64,000 bases of DNA from Pleurodeles waltl (lineage: Eukaryota; Chordata; Amphibia; Caudata; Salamandridae): the NCBI RefSeq assembly GCF_031143425.1, contig NC_090438.1, forward strand, positions 775,073,138-775,137,137. The letters are read 5' to 3'. Under the pieces are notes generated by a model. The model was not told the origin of the DNA. It saw only the letters and a program-made list of their open reading frames with translations, and made no database searches. Positions 25,690 to 39,061 of this stretch are shown one piece after another; positions within the stretch are counted from its first letter, which is position 1, and every line of letters starts with the position of its first letter. The position numbers and the translations under genes are program-made.

Positions 25690-28600
25690 CCTCTGTTTTC
25701 TTCCAAAATTTTGGATGTGTCCACGCTGCGCTTTGGGGTGTTTCCTGTCGCCGGCGCTAGGCCTACCCACGCAAGTGAGGTATCATTTTTATCGGGAGAC
25801 TTGGGGGAACGCTGGGTGGAAGGAAATTTGTGGCTCCTCTCAGATTCCAGAACTTTCTGCCACAGAAACGTGAGGAACATGTGTTTTTTTAGCCACATTT
25901 TGAGGTTTGCAAAGGATTCTGGGTAACAGAACCTGGTCCGAGCCCCGCAAGTCACCCCGTCTTGGATTCCCCTAGGTCTCTAGTTTTCAGAAATGCACAG
26001 GTTTGGTAGGTTTCCCTAGGTGCCGGCTGAGCTAGAGGCCAAAATCTACAGGTAGGCACTTCGCAAAAAACACCTCTGTTTTCTTCCTAAATTTTGGATG
26101 TGTCCACGTTGAGCTTTGGGGTGTTTCCTGTCGCGGGCGCTAGGCCTACCCACACAAGTGAGGTATCATTTTTATCGGGAGACTTGGGGGAACGCTGGGT
26201 GGAAGGAAATTTGTGGCTCCTCTCAGATTCCAGAACTTTCTGCCACAGAAATGTGAGGAACATGTGTTTTTTTAGCCAAATTTTGAGGTTTGCAAAGGAT
26301 TCTGGGTAACAGAACCTGGTCCGAGCCCCGCAAGTCACCCCATCTTGGATTCCCCTAGGTCTCTAGTTTTCAGAAATGCACAGGTTTGGTAGGTTTCCCT
26401 AGGTGCCGGCTGAGCTAGAGGCCAAAATCTACAGGTAGGCACTTCGCAAAAAACACCTCTGTTTTCTTCCAAAATTTTGGATGTGTCCACGTTGCGCTTT
26501 GGGGTGTTTCCTGTCGCCGGCGCTAGGCCTACCCACGCAAGTGAGGTATCATTTTTATCGGGAGACTTGGGGGAACGCTGAGTGGAAGGAAATTTGTGGC
26601 TCCTCTCAGATTCCAGAACTTTCTGCCACAGAAATGTGAGGAACATGTGTTTTTTTAGCCAAATTTTGAGGTTTGCAAAGGATTCTGGGTAACAGAACCT
26701 GGTCCGAGCCCCGCAAGTCACCCCTCCTTGGATTCCCCTAGGTCTCTAGTTTTCAGAAATGCACAGGTTTGGTAGGTTTCCCTAGGTGCCGGCTGAGCTA
26801 GAGGCCAAAATCTACAGGTAGGCACTTGCAAAAAACACCTATGTTTTCTTCCAAAATTTTGGATGTGTCCACTTTGCGCTTTGGGGTGTTTCCTGTCGCC
26901 GGCGCTAGGCCTACCCACGCACGTGAGGTATCATTTTTATCGGGAGACTTGGGGGAACGCTGGGTAGAAGGAAATTTGTGGCTCCTCTCAGATTCCAGAA
27001 CTTTCTGCCACAGAAATGTGAGGAACATGTGTTTTTTTAGCCAAATTTTGAGGTTTGCAAAGGATTCTGGGTAACAGGACCTGGTCCGAGCCCCGCAAGT
27101 CACCCCTCCTTGGTTTCCCCGAGGTCTCTAGTTTTCAGAAATGCACAGGTTTGGTAGGTTTCCCTAGGTGCCGGCTGAGCTAGAGGCCAAAATCTGCAGG
27201 TAGGCACTTCGCAAAAAACACCTCTGTTTTCTTCCAAAATTTTGGATGTGTCCACGCTGCGCTTTGGGGTGTTTCCTGTCGCCGGCGCTAGGCCTACCCA
27301 CGCAAGTGAGGTATCATTTTTATCGGGAGACTTGGGGGAACGCTGGGTGGAAGGAAATTTGTGGCTCCTCTCAGATTCCAGAACTTTCTGCCACAGAAAT
27401 GTGAGGAACATGTGTTTTTTTAGCCACATTTTGAGGTTTGCAAAGGATTCTGGGTAACAGAACCTGGTCCGAGCCCCGCAAGTCACCCCTCCTTGGATTC
27501 CCCTAGGTCTCTAGTTTTCAGAAATGCACAGGTTTGGTAGGTTTCCCTAGGTGCCGGCTGAGCTAGAGGCCAAAATCTACAGGTAGGCACTTCGCAAAAA
27601 ACACCTCTGTTTTCTTCCAAAATTTTGGATGTGTCCACGTTGCGCTTTGGGGTGTTTCCTGTTGCGGGCGCTAGGCCTACCCACACAAGTGAGGTATCAT
27701 TTTTATCGGGAGACTTGGGGGAACGCTGGGTGGAAGGAAATTTGTGGCTCCTCTCAGATTCCAGAACTTTCTGCCACAGAAATGTGAGGAACATGTGTTT
27801 TTTTAGCCAAATTTTGAGGTTTGCAAAGGATTCTGGGTAACAGAACCTGGTCCGAGCCCCGCAAGTCACCCCGTCTTGCATTCCTCTAGGTCTCTAGTTT
27901 TCAGAAATGCACAGGTTTGGTAGATTTCCCTAGGTGCCGGCTGAGCTAGAGGCCAAAATCTACAGGTAGGCACTTCGCAAAAAACACCTCTGTTTTCTTC
28001 CAAAATTTTGGATGTGTCCACGTTGCGCTTTGGGGTGTTTCCTGTCGCGGGCGCTAGGCCTACCCACACAAGTGAGGTATCATTTTTATCGGGAGACTTG
28101 GGGGAACGCTGGGTGGAAGGAAATTTGTGGCTCCTCTCAGATTCCAGAACTTTCTGCCACAGAAACGTGAGGAACATGTGTTTTTTTAGCCAAATATTGA
28201 GGTTTGCAAAGGATTCTGGGTAACAGAACCTGGTCCGTGCCCCGCAAGTCACCCCTCCTTGGATTCCCCTAGGTCTCTAGTTTTCAGAAATGCACAGGTT
28301 TGGTAGGTTTCCCTAGGTGCCGGCTGAGCTAGAGGCCAAAATCTACAGGTAGGCACTTCGCAAAAAACACCTCTGTTTTCTTCCAAAATTTTGGATGTGT
28401 CCACGTTGCGCTTTGGGGTGTTTCCTCTCGCCGGCGCTAGGCCTACCCACGCAAGTGAGGTATCATTTTTATCGGGAGACTTGGGGGAACGCTGGGTGGA
28501 AGGAAATTTGTGGCTCCTCTCAGATTCCAGAACTCTCTGCAACAGAAATGTGAGGAACATGTGTTTTTTTAGCCAAATTTTGAGGTTTGCAAAGGATTCT

Positions 28601-30667
28601 GGGTAACAGAACCTGGTCCGAGCCCCGCAAGTCACCCCTCCTTGGATTCCCCTAGGTCTCTAGTTTTCAGAAATGCACAGGTTTGGTAGGTTTCCCTAGG
28701 TGCCGGCTGAGCTAGAGGCCAAAATCTACAGGTAGGCACTTCGCAAAAAACACCTCTGTTTTCTTCCAAAATTTTGGATGTGTCCACGTTGCGCTTTGGG
28801 GCGTTTGCTGTCGCGGGCGCTAGGCCTACCCACGCAAGTGAGGTATCATTTTTATCGGGAGACTTGGGGGAACGCTGGGTAGAAGGAAATTTGTGGCTCC
28901 TCTCAGATTCCAGAACTTTCTGCCACAGAAATGTGAGGAACATGTGTTTTTTTAGCCAAATTTTGAGGTTTGCAAAGGATTCTGGGTAACAGAACCTGGT
29001 CCGAGCCCCGCAAGTCACCCCTCCTTGGTTTCCCCTAGGTCTCTAGTTTTCAGAAATGCACAGGTTTGGTAGGTTTCCCTAGGTGCCGGCTGAGCTAGAG
29101 GCCAAAATCTGCAGGTAGGCACTATGCAAAAAACACCTCTGTTTTCTTCCAAAATTTTGGATGTGTCCACGTTGCGCTTTGGGGTGTTTCCTGTCGCGGG
29201 CGCTAGGCCTACCCACGCAAGTGAGGTATCATTTTTATCGGGAGACTTGGGGGAACGCTGAGTGGAAGGAAATTTGTGGCTCCTCTCAGATTCCAGAACT
29301 TTCTGCCACAGAAATGTGAGGAACATGTGTTTTTTTAGCCAAATATTGAGGTTTGCAAAGGATTCTGGGTAACAGAACCTGGTCCGAGCCCCGCAAGTCA
29401 CCCCTCCTTGGATTCCCCTAGGTCTCTAGTTTTCAGAAATGCACAGGTTTGGTAGGTTTCCCTAGGTGCCGGCTGAGCTAGAGGCCAAAATCTACAGGTA
29501 GGCACTTCGCAAAAAACACCTATGTTTTCTTCCAAAATTTCGGATGTGTCCACTTTGCGCTTTGGGGTGTTTCCTGTCGCCGGCGCTAGGCCTACCCACG
29601 CACGTGAGGTATCATTTTTATCGGGAGACTTGGGGGAACGCTGGGTAGAAGGAAATTTGTGGCTCCTCTCAGATTCCAGAACTTTCTGCCACAGAAATGT
29701 GAGGAACATGTGTTTTTTTAGCCAAATTTTGAGGTTTGCAAAGGATTCTGGGTAACAGGACCTGGTCCGAGCCCCGCAAGTCACCCCTCCTTGGTTTCCC
29801 CTAGGTCTCTAGTTTTCAGAAATGCACAGGTTTGGTAGGTTTCCCTAGGTGCCGGCTGAGCTAGAGGCCAAAATCTGCAGGTAGGCACTTCGGAAAAAAC
29901 ACCTCTGTTTTCTTCCAAAATTTTGGATGTGTCCACGCTGCGCTTTGGGGTGTTTCCTGTCGCCGGCGCTAGGCCTACCCACGCAAGTGAGGTATCATTT
30001 TTATCGGGAGACTTGGGGGAACGCTGGGTGGAAGGAAATTTGTGGCTCCTCTCAGATTCCAGAACTTTCTGCCACAGAAATGTGAGGAACATGTGTTTTT
30101 TTAGCCACATTTTGAGGTTTGCAAAGGATTCTGGGTAACAGAACCTGGTCCGAGCCCCGCAAGTCACCCCTCCTTGGATTCCCCTAGGTCTCTAGTTTTC
30201 AGAAATGCACAGGTTTGGTAGGTTTCCCTAGGTGCCGGCTGAGCTAGAGGCCAAAATCTACAGGTAGGCACTTCGCAAAAAACACCTCTGTTTTCTTCCA
30301 AAATTTTGGATGTGTCCACGTTGCGCTTTGGGGTGTTTCCTGTTGCGGGCGCTAGGCCTACCCACACAAGTGAGGTATCATTTTTATCGGGAGACTTGGG
30401 GGAACGCTGGGTGGAAGGAAATTTGTGGCTCCTCTCAGATTCCAGAACTTTCTGCCACAGAAATGTGAGGAACATGTGTTTTTTTAGCCAACTTTTGAGG
30501 TTTGCAAAGGATTCTGGGTAACAGGACCTGGTCCGAGCCCCGCAAGTCACCCCGTCTTGGATTCCCCTAGGTCTCTAGTTTTCAGAAATGCACAGGTTTG
30601 GTAGGTTTCCCTAGGTGCCGGCTGAGCTAGAGGCCAAAATCTACAGGTAGGCACTTCGCAAAAAACA
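25690..30667 (+). repeat. Higher-order repeat, group 2, 13-mer of 4,978 bp, copy 1
   Basis: Thirteen monomers are repeated immediately downstream at a constant offset of 4,978 bp. Both copies share rare marks: a one-base deletion giving GGCACTTGCAAAA (26,821 and 31,799), CTTGCATTCCTCTAGG (about 27,875 and 32,853), GGTAGATTTCCC (about 27,917 and 32,895), and GGTCCGTGCC (about 28,231 and 33,209). The left breakpoint is placed between about 25,670 and 25,720, where flanking variants stop matching. Confidence 0.88.
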
Positions 30668-33600
30668 CCTCTGTTTTCTTCCAAAATTTTGGATGTGTCC
30701 ACGCTGCGCTTTGGGGTGTTTCCTGTCGCCGGCGCTAGGCCTACCCACGCAAGTGAGGTATCATTTTTATCGGGAGACTTGGGGGAACGCTGGGTGGAAG
30801 GAAATTTGTGGCTCCTCTCAGATTCCAGAACTTTCTGCCACAGAAACGTGAGGAACATGTGTTTTTTTAGCCACATTTTGAGGTTTGCAAAGGATTCTGG
30901 GTAACAGAACCTGGTCCGAGCCCCGCAAGTCACCCCGTCTTGGATTCCCCTAGGTCTCTAGTTTTCAGAAATGCACAGGTTTGGTAGGTTTCCCTAGGTG
31001 CCGGCTGAGCTAGAGGCCAAAATCTACAGGTAGGCACTTCGCAAAAAACACCTCTGTTTTCTTCCTAAATTTTGGATGTGTCCACGTTGAGCTTTGGGGT
31101 GTTTCCTGTCGCGGGCGCTAGGCCTACCCACACAAGTGAGGTATCATTTTTATCGGGAGACTTGGGGGAACGCTGGGTGGAAGGAAATTTGTGGCTCCTC
31201 TCAGATTCCAGAACTTTCTGCCACAGAAATGTGAGGAACATGTGTTTTTTTAGCCAAATTTTGAGGTTTGCAAAGGATTCTGGGTAACAGAACCTGGTCC
31301 GAGCCCCGCAAGTCACCCCATCTTGGATTCCCCTAGGTCTCTAGTTTTCAGAAATGCACAGGTTTGGTAGGTTTCCCTAGGTGCCGGCTGAGCTAGAGGC
31401 CAAAATCTACAGGTAGGCACTTCGCAAAAAACACCTCTGTTTTCTTCCAAAATTTTGGATGTGTCCACGTTGCGCTTTGGGGTGTTTCCTGTCGCCGGCG
31501 CTAGGCCTACCCACGCAAGTGAGGTATCATTTTTATCGGGAGACTTGGGGGAACGCTGAGTGGAAGGAAATTTGTGGCTCCTCTCAGATTCCAGAACTTT
31601 CTGCCACAGAAATGTGAGGAACATGTGTTTTTTTAGCCAAATTTTGAGGTTTGCAAAGGATTCTGGGTAACAGAACCTGGTCCGAGCCCCGCAAGTCACC
31701 CCTCCTTGGATTCCCCTAGGTCTCTAGTTTTCAGAAATGCACAGGTTTGGTAGGTTTCCCTAGGTGCCGGCTGAGCTAGAGGCCAAAATCTACAGGTAGG
31801 CACTTGCAAAAAACACCTATGTTTTCTTCCAAAATTTTGGATGTGTCCACTTTGCGCTTTGGGGTGTTTCCTGTCGCCGGCGCTAGGCCTACCCACGCAC
31901 GTGAGGTATCATTTTTATCGGGAGACTTGGGGGAACGCTGGGTAGAAGGAAATTTGTGGCTCCTCTCAGATTCCAGAACTTTCTGCCACAGAAATGTGAG
32001 GAACATGTGTTTTTTTAGCCAAATTTTGAGGTTTGCAAAGGATTCTGGGTAACAGGACCTGGTCCGAGCCCCGCAAGTCACCCCTCCTTGGTTTCCCCGA
32101 GGTCTCTAGTTTTCAGAAATGCACAGGTTTGGTAGGTTTCCCTAGGTGCCGGCTGAGCTAGAGGCCAAAATCTGCAGGTAGGCACTTCGCAAAAAACACC
32201 TCTGTTTTCTTCCAAAATTTTGGATGTGTCCACGCTGCGCTTTGGGGTGTTTCCTGTCGCCGGCGCTAGGCCTACCCACGCAAGTGAGGTATCATTTTTA
32301 TCGGGAGACTTGGGGGAACGCTGGGTGGAAGGAAATTTGTGGCTCCTCTCAGATTCCAGAACTTTCTGCCACAGAAATGTGAGGAACATGTGTTTTTTTA
32401 GCCACATTTTGAGGTTTGCAAAGGATTCTGGGTAACAGAACCTGGTCCGAGCCCCGCAAGTCACCCCTCCTTGGATTCCCCTAGGTCTCTAGTTTTCAGA
32501 AATGCACAGGTTTGGTAGGTTTCCCTAGGTGCCGGCTGAGCTAGAGGCCAAAATCTACAGGTAGGCACTTCGCAAAAAACACCTCTGTTTTCTTCCAAAA
32601 TTTTGGATGTGTCCACGTTGCGCTTTGGGGTGTTTCCTGTTGCGGGCGCTAGGCCTACCCACACAAGTGAGGTATCATTTTTATCGGGAGACTTGGGGGA
32701 ACGCTGGGTGGAAGGAAATTTGTGGCTCCTCTCAGATTCCAGAACTTTCTGCCACAGAAATGTGAGGAACATGTGTTTTTTTAGCCAAATTTTGAGGTTT
32801 GCAAAGGATTCTGGGTAACAGAACCTGGTCCGAGCCCCGCAAGTCACCCCGTCTTGCATTCCTCTAGGTCTCTAGTTTTCAGAAATGCACAGGTTTGGTA
32901 GATTTCCCTAGGTGCCGGCTGAGCTAGAGGCCAAAATCTACAGGTAGGCACTTCGCAAAAAACACCTCTGTTTTCTTCCAAAATTTTGGATGTGTCCACG
33001 TTGCGCTTTGGGGTGTTTCCTGTCGCGGGCGCTAGGCCTACCCACACAAGTGAGGTATCATTTTTATCGGGAGACTTGGGGGAACGCTGGGTGGAAGGAA
33101 ATTTGTGGCTCCTCTCAGATTCCAGAACTTTCTGCCACAGAAACGTGAGGAACATGTGTTTTTTTAGCCAAATATTGAGGTTTGCAAAGGATTCTGGGTA
33201 ACAGAACCTGGTCCGTGCCCCGCAAGTCACCCCTCCTTGGATTCCCCTAGGTCTCTAGTTTTCAGAAATGCACAGGTTTGGTAGGTTTCCCTAGGTGCCG
33301 GCTGAGCTAGAGGCCAAAATCTACAGGTAGGCACTTCGCAAAAAACACCTCTGTTTTCTTCCAAAATTTTGGATGTGTCCACGTTGCGCTTTGGGGTGTT
33401 TCCTCTCGCCGGCGCTAGGCCTACCCACGCAAGTGAGGTATCATTTTTATCGGGAGACTTGGGGGAACGCTGGGTGGAAGGAAATTTGTGGCTCCTCTCA
33501 GATTCCAGAACTCTCTGCAACAGAAATGTGAGGAACATGTGTTTTTTTAGCCAAATTTTGAGGTTTGCAAAGGATTCTGGGTAACAGAACCTGGTCCGAG

Positions 33601-35645
33601 CCCCGCAAGTCACCCCTCCTTGGATTCCCCTAGGTCTCTAGTTTTCAGAAATGCACAGGTTTGGTAGGTTTCCCTAGGTGCCGGCTGAGCTAGAGGCCAA
33701 AATCTACAGGTAGGCACTTCGCAAAAAACACCTCTGTTTTCTTCCAAAATTTTGGATGTGTCCACGTTGCGCTTTGGGGCGTTTGCTGTCGCGGGCGCTA
33801 GGCCTACCCACGCAAGTGAGGTATCATTTTTATCGGGAGACTTGGGGGAACGCTGGGTAGAAGGAAATTTGTGGCTCCTCTCAGATTCCAGAACTTTCTG
33901 CCACAGAAATGTGAGGAACATGTGTTTTTTTAGCCAAATTTTGAGGTTTGCAAAGGATTCTGGGTAACAGAACCTGGTCCGAGCCCCGCAAGTCACCCCT
34001 CCTTGGTTTCCCCTAGGTCTCTAGTTTTCAGAAATGCACAGGTTTGGTAGGTTTCCCTAGGTGCCGGCTGAGCTAGAGGCCAAAATCTGCAGGTAGGCAC
34101 TATGCAAAAAACACCTCTGTTTTCTTCCAAAATTTTGGATGTGTCCACGTTGCGCTTTGGGGTGTTTCCTGTCGCGGGCGCTAGGCCTACCCACGCAAGT
34201 GAGGTATCATTTTTATCGGGAGACTTGGGGGAACGCTGAGTGGAAGGAAATTTGTGGCTCCTCTCAGATTCCAGAACTTTCTGCCACAGAAATGTGAGGA
34301 ACATGTGTTTTTTTAGCCAAATATTGAGGTTTGCAAAGGATTCTGGGTAACAGAACCTGGTCCGAGCCCCGCAAGTCACCCCTCCTTGGATTCCCCTAGG
34401 TCTCTAGTTTTCAGAAATGCACAGGTTTGGTAGGTTTCCCTAGGTGCCGGCTGAGCTAGAGGCCAAAATCTACAGGTAGGCACTTCGCAAAAAACACCTA
34501 TGTTTTCTTCCAAAATTTCGGATGTGTCCACTTTGCGCTTTGGGGTGTTTCCTGTCGCCGGCGCTAGGCCTACCCACGCACGTGAGGTATCATTTTTATC
34601 GGGAGACTTGGGGGAACGCTGGGTAGAAGGAAATTTGTGGCTCCTCTCAGATTCCAGAACTTTCTGCCACAGAAATGTGAGGAACATGTGTTTTTTTAGC
34701 CAAATTTTGAGGTTTGCAAAGGATTCTGGGTAACAGGACCTGGTCCGAGCCCCGCAAGTCACCCCTCCTTGGTTTCCCCTAGGTCTCTAGTTTTCAGAAA
34801 TGCACAGGTTTGGTAGGTTTCCCTAGGTGCCGGCTGAGCTAGAGGCCAAAATCTGCAGGTAGGCACTTCGGAAAAAACACCTCTGTTTTCTTCCAAAATT
34901 TTGGATGTGTCCACGCTGCGCTTTGGGGTGTTTCCTGTCGCCGGCGCTAGGCCTACCCACGCAAGTGAGGTATCATTTTTATCGGGAGACTTGGGGGAAC
35001 GCTGGGTGGAAGGAAATTTGTGGCTCCTCTCAGATTCCAGAACTTTCTGCCACAGAAATGTGAGGAACATGTGTTTTTTTAGCCACATTTTGAGGTTTGC
35101 AAAGGATTCTGGGTAACAGAACCTGGTCCGAGCCCCGCAAGTCACCCCTCCTTGGATTCCCCTAGGTCTCTAGTTTTCAGAAATGCACAGGTTTGGTAGG
35201 TTTCCCTAGGTGCCGGCTGAGCTAGAGGCCAAAATCTACAGGTAGGCACTTCGCAAAAAACACCTCTGTTTTCTTCCAAAATTTTGGATGTGTCCACGTT
35301 GCGCTTTGGGGTGTTTCCTGTTGCGGGCGCTAGGCCTACCCACACAAGTGAGGTATCATTTTTATCGGGAGACTTGGGGGAACGCTGGGTGGAAGGAAAT
35401 TTGTGGCTCCTCTCAGATTCCAGAACTTTCTGCCACAGAAATGTGAGGAACATGTGTTTTTTTAGCCAACTTTTGAGGTTTGCAAAGGATTCTGGGTAAC
35501 AGAACCTGGTCCGAGCCCCGCAAGTCACCCCGTCTTGGATTCCCCTAGGTCTCTAGTTTTCAGAAATGCACAGGTTTGGTAGGTTTCCCTAGGTGCCGGC
35601 TGAGCTAGAGGCCAAAATCTACAGGTAGGCACTTCGCAAAAAACA
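30668..35645 (+). repeat. Higher-order repeat, group 2, 13-mer of 4,978 bp, copy 2
   Basis: This is the second tandem copy of the 13-monomer unit and shares its rare private mutations. One difference seen is AACAGGACC near 30,521 against AACAGAACC at the equivalent place near 35,499. Very high similarity over almost 5 kb implies a recent duplication, or an assembly artefact that should be excluded. Its right part also starts the 14-mer unit. Confidence 0.85.
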
Positions 35646-38600
35646 CCTCTGTTTTCTTCCAAAATTTTGGATGTGTCCACGTTGCGCTTTGGGGTGTTTC
35701 CTGTCGCGGGCGCTAGGCCTACCCACACAAGTGAGGTATCATTTTTATCTGGAGACTTGGGGGAACGCTGGGTGGAAGGAAATTTGTGGCTCCTCTCAGA
35801 TTCCAGAACTTTCTGCCACAGAAACGTGAGGAACATGTGTTTTTTTAGCCAAATATTGAGGTTTGCAAAGGATTCTGGGTAACAGAACCTGGTCCGAGCC
35901 CCGCAAGTCACCCCTCCTTGGATTCCCCTAGGTCTCTAGTTTTCAGAAATGCACAGGTTTGGTAGGTTTCCCTAGGTGCCGGCTGAGCTAGAGGCCAAAA
36001 TCTACAGGTAGGCACTTCGCAAAAAACACCTCTGTTTTCTTCCAAAATTTTGGATGTGTCCACGTTGCGCTTTGGGGTGTTTCCTCTCGCCGGCGCTAGG
36101 CCTACCCACGCAAGTGAGGTATCATTTTTATCGGGAGACTTGGGGGAACGCTGGGTGGAAGGAAATTTGTGGCTCCTCTCAGATTCCAGAACTCTCTGCA
36201 ACAGAAATGTGAGGAACATGTGTTTTTTTAGCCAAATTTTGAGGTTTGCAAAGGATTCTGGGTAACAGAACCTGGTCCGAGCCCCGCAAGTCACCCCTCC
36301 TTGGATTCCCCTAGGTCTCTAGTTTTCAGAAATGCACAGGTTTGGTAGGTTTCCCTAGGTGCCGGCTGAGCTAGAGGCCAAAATCTACAGGTAGGCACTT
36401 CGCAAAAAACACCTCTGTTTTCTTCCCAAATTTTGGATGTGTCCACGTTGCGCTTTGGGGTGTTTCCTGTCGCGGGCGCTAGGCCTACCCACACAAGTGA
36501 GGTATCATTTTTATCGGGAGAGTTGGGGGAACGCTGGGTGGAAGGAAATTTGTGGCTCCTCTCAGATTCCAGAACTTTCTGCCACAGAAATGTGAGGAAC
36601 ATGTGTTTTTTTAGCCAAATTTTGAGGTTTGCAAAGGATTCTGGGTAACAGAACCTGGTCCGAGCCCCGCAAGTCACCCCGTCTTGGATTCCCCTAGGTC
36701 TCTAGTTTTCAGAAAGGCACAGGTTTGGTAGGTTTCCCTAGGTGCCGGCTGAGCTAGAGGCCAAAATCTACAGGTAGGAACTTCACAAAAAACACCTCTG
36801 TTTTCTTCCAAAATTTTGGATGTGTCCACGTTGCGCTTTGGGGTTTTTCCTGTCGCGGGCGCTAGGCATACCCACACAAGTGAGGTATCATTTTTATCGG
36901 GAGACTTGGGGGAACGCTGGGTGGAAGGAAATTTGTGGCTCCTCTCAGATTCCAGAACTTTCTGCCACAGAAATGTGAGGAACATGTGTTTTTTTAGCCA
37001 AATTTTGAGGTTTGCAAAGGATTCTGGGTAACAGAACCTGGTCCGAGCCCCGCAAGTCACCCCGTCTTGGATTCCCCTAGGTCTCTAGTTTTCAGAAATG
37101 CACAGGTTTGGTAGGTTTCCCTAGGTGCCGGCTGAGCTAGAGGCCAAAATCTACAGGTAGGCACTTCGCAAAAAACACCTCTGTTTTCTTCCAAAATTTT
37201 GGATGTGTCCACGTTGCGCTTTGGGGTGTTTCCTGTCGCGGGCGCTAGGCCTACCCACACAAGTGAGGTATAATTTTTATCGGGAGACTTGGGGGAACGC
37301 TGGGTGGAAGGAAATTTGTGGCTCCTCTCAGATTCCAGAACTTTCTGCCACAGAAACGTGAGGAACATGTGTTTTTTTTGCCAAATATTGAGGTTTGCAA
37401 AGGATTCTGGGTAACAGAACCTGGTCCGAGCCCCGCAAGTCACCCCTCCTTGGATTCCCCTAGGTCTCTAGTTTTCAGAAATGCACAGGTTTGGTAGGTT
37501 TCCATAGGTGCCGGCTGAGCTAGAGGCCAAAATCTACAGGTAGGCACTTCGCAAAAAACACCTCTGTTTTCTTCCAAAATTTTGGATGTGTCCACGTTGC
37601 GCTTTGGGGTGTTTCCTCTCGCCGGCGCTAGGCCTACCCACGCAAGTGAGGTATCATTTTTATCCGGAGACTTGGGGGAACGCTGGGTGGAAGGAAATTT
37701 GTGGCTCCTCTCAGATTCCAGAACTCTCTGCCACAGAAATGTGAGGAACATGTGTTTTTTTAGCCAAATTTTGAGGTTTGCAAAGGATTCTGGGTAACAG
37801 AACCTGGTCCGAGCCCCGCAAGTCACCCCATCTTGGATTCCCCTAGGTCTCTAGTTTTCAGAAATGCACAGGTTTGGTAGGTTTCCCTAGGTGCCGGCTG
37901 AGCTAGAGGCCAAAATCTACAGTTAGGCACTTCGCAAAAAACACCTCTGTTTTCTTCCAAAATTTTGGATGTGTCCAAGTTGCGCTTTGGGGCATTTCCT
38001 GTCGCGGGCGCTAGCCCTACCCACACAAGTGAGGTATCATTTTTATCGGGAGACTTGGGGGAACGCTGGGTGGAAGGAAATTTGTGGCTCCTCTCAGATT
38101 CCAGAACTTTCTGCCACAGAAATGTGAGGAACATGTGTTTTTTTAGCCAAATTTTGAGGTTTGCAAAGGATTCTGGGTAACAGAACCTGGTCCGAGCCCC
38201 GCAAGTCACCCCTCCTTGGATTCCCCTAGGTCTCTAGTTTTCAGAAATGCACAGGTGTGGTAGGTTTCCCTAGGTGCCGGCTCAGCTAGAGGCCAAAATC
38301 TACAGGTAGGCACTTCGCAAAAAACACCTCTGTTTTCTTCCAAAATTTTGGATGTGTCCACGTTGCGCTTTGGGGTGTTTCCTGTCGCGGGCGCTAGGCC
38401 TACCCACACAAGTGAGGTATCATTTTTATCGGGAGACTTGGGGGAACGCTGGGTGGAAGGAAATTTGTGGCTCCTCTCAGATTCAAGAACTTTCTGCCAC
38501 AGAAATGTGAGAAACATGTGTTTTTGTAGCCAAATTTTGAGGTTTGCAAAGGATTCTGGGTAACAGAACCTGGTCCGAGCCCCGCAAGTCACCCCGTCTT

Positions 38601-39061
38601 GGATTCCCCTAGGTCTCTAGTTTTCAGAAATGCACAGGTTTGGTAGGTTTCCCTAGGTGCTGGCTGAGCTAGAGGCCAAAATCTACAGGTAGGAACTTCA
38701 CAGAAAACACCTCTGTTTTCTTCCAAAATTTTGGATGTGTCCACGTTGCGCTTTGGGGTGTTTCCTGTCGCGGGCGCTAGGCATACCCACACAAGTGAGG
38801 TATCATTTTTATCGGGAGACTTGGGGGAACGCTGGGTGGAAGGAAATTTGTGGCTCCTCTCAGATTCCAGAACTTTCTGCCACAGAAATGTGAGGAACAT
38901 GTGTTTTTTTAGCCAAATTTTGAGGTTTGCAAAGGATTCTGGGTAACAGAACCTGGTCCGAGCCCCGCAAGTCACCCCATCTTGGATTCCCCTAGGTCTC
39001 TAGTTTTCAGAAATGCACAGGTTTAGTAGGTTTCCCTAGGTGCCGGCTGAGCTAGAGGCCA
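33700..39061 (+). repeat. Higher-order repeat, group 2, 14-mer of 5,362 bp, copy 1
   Basis: It begins at the monomer marked by GGGGCGTTTGCTG (33,776). That mark recurs at 28,800, 39,138 and 47,562. Monomers from 33,752 to 37,965 reappear 5,362 bp downstream (39,114 to 43,327). They share CTTCGGAAAAAAC (34,867 and 40,229), ACAGTTAGGCAC (37,920 and 43,282) and GGTTTCCATAGG (37,497 and 42,859). It overlaps the second 13-mer copy because the same stretch belongs to both duplications. Confidence 0.82.
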
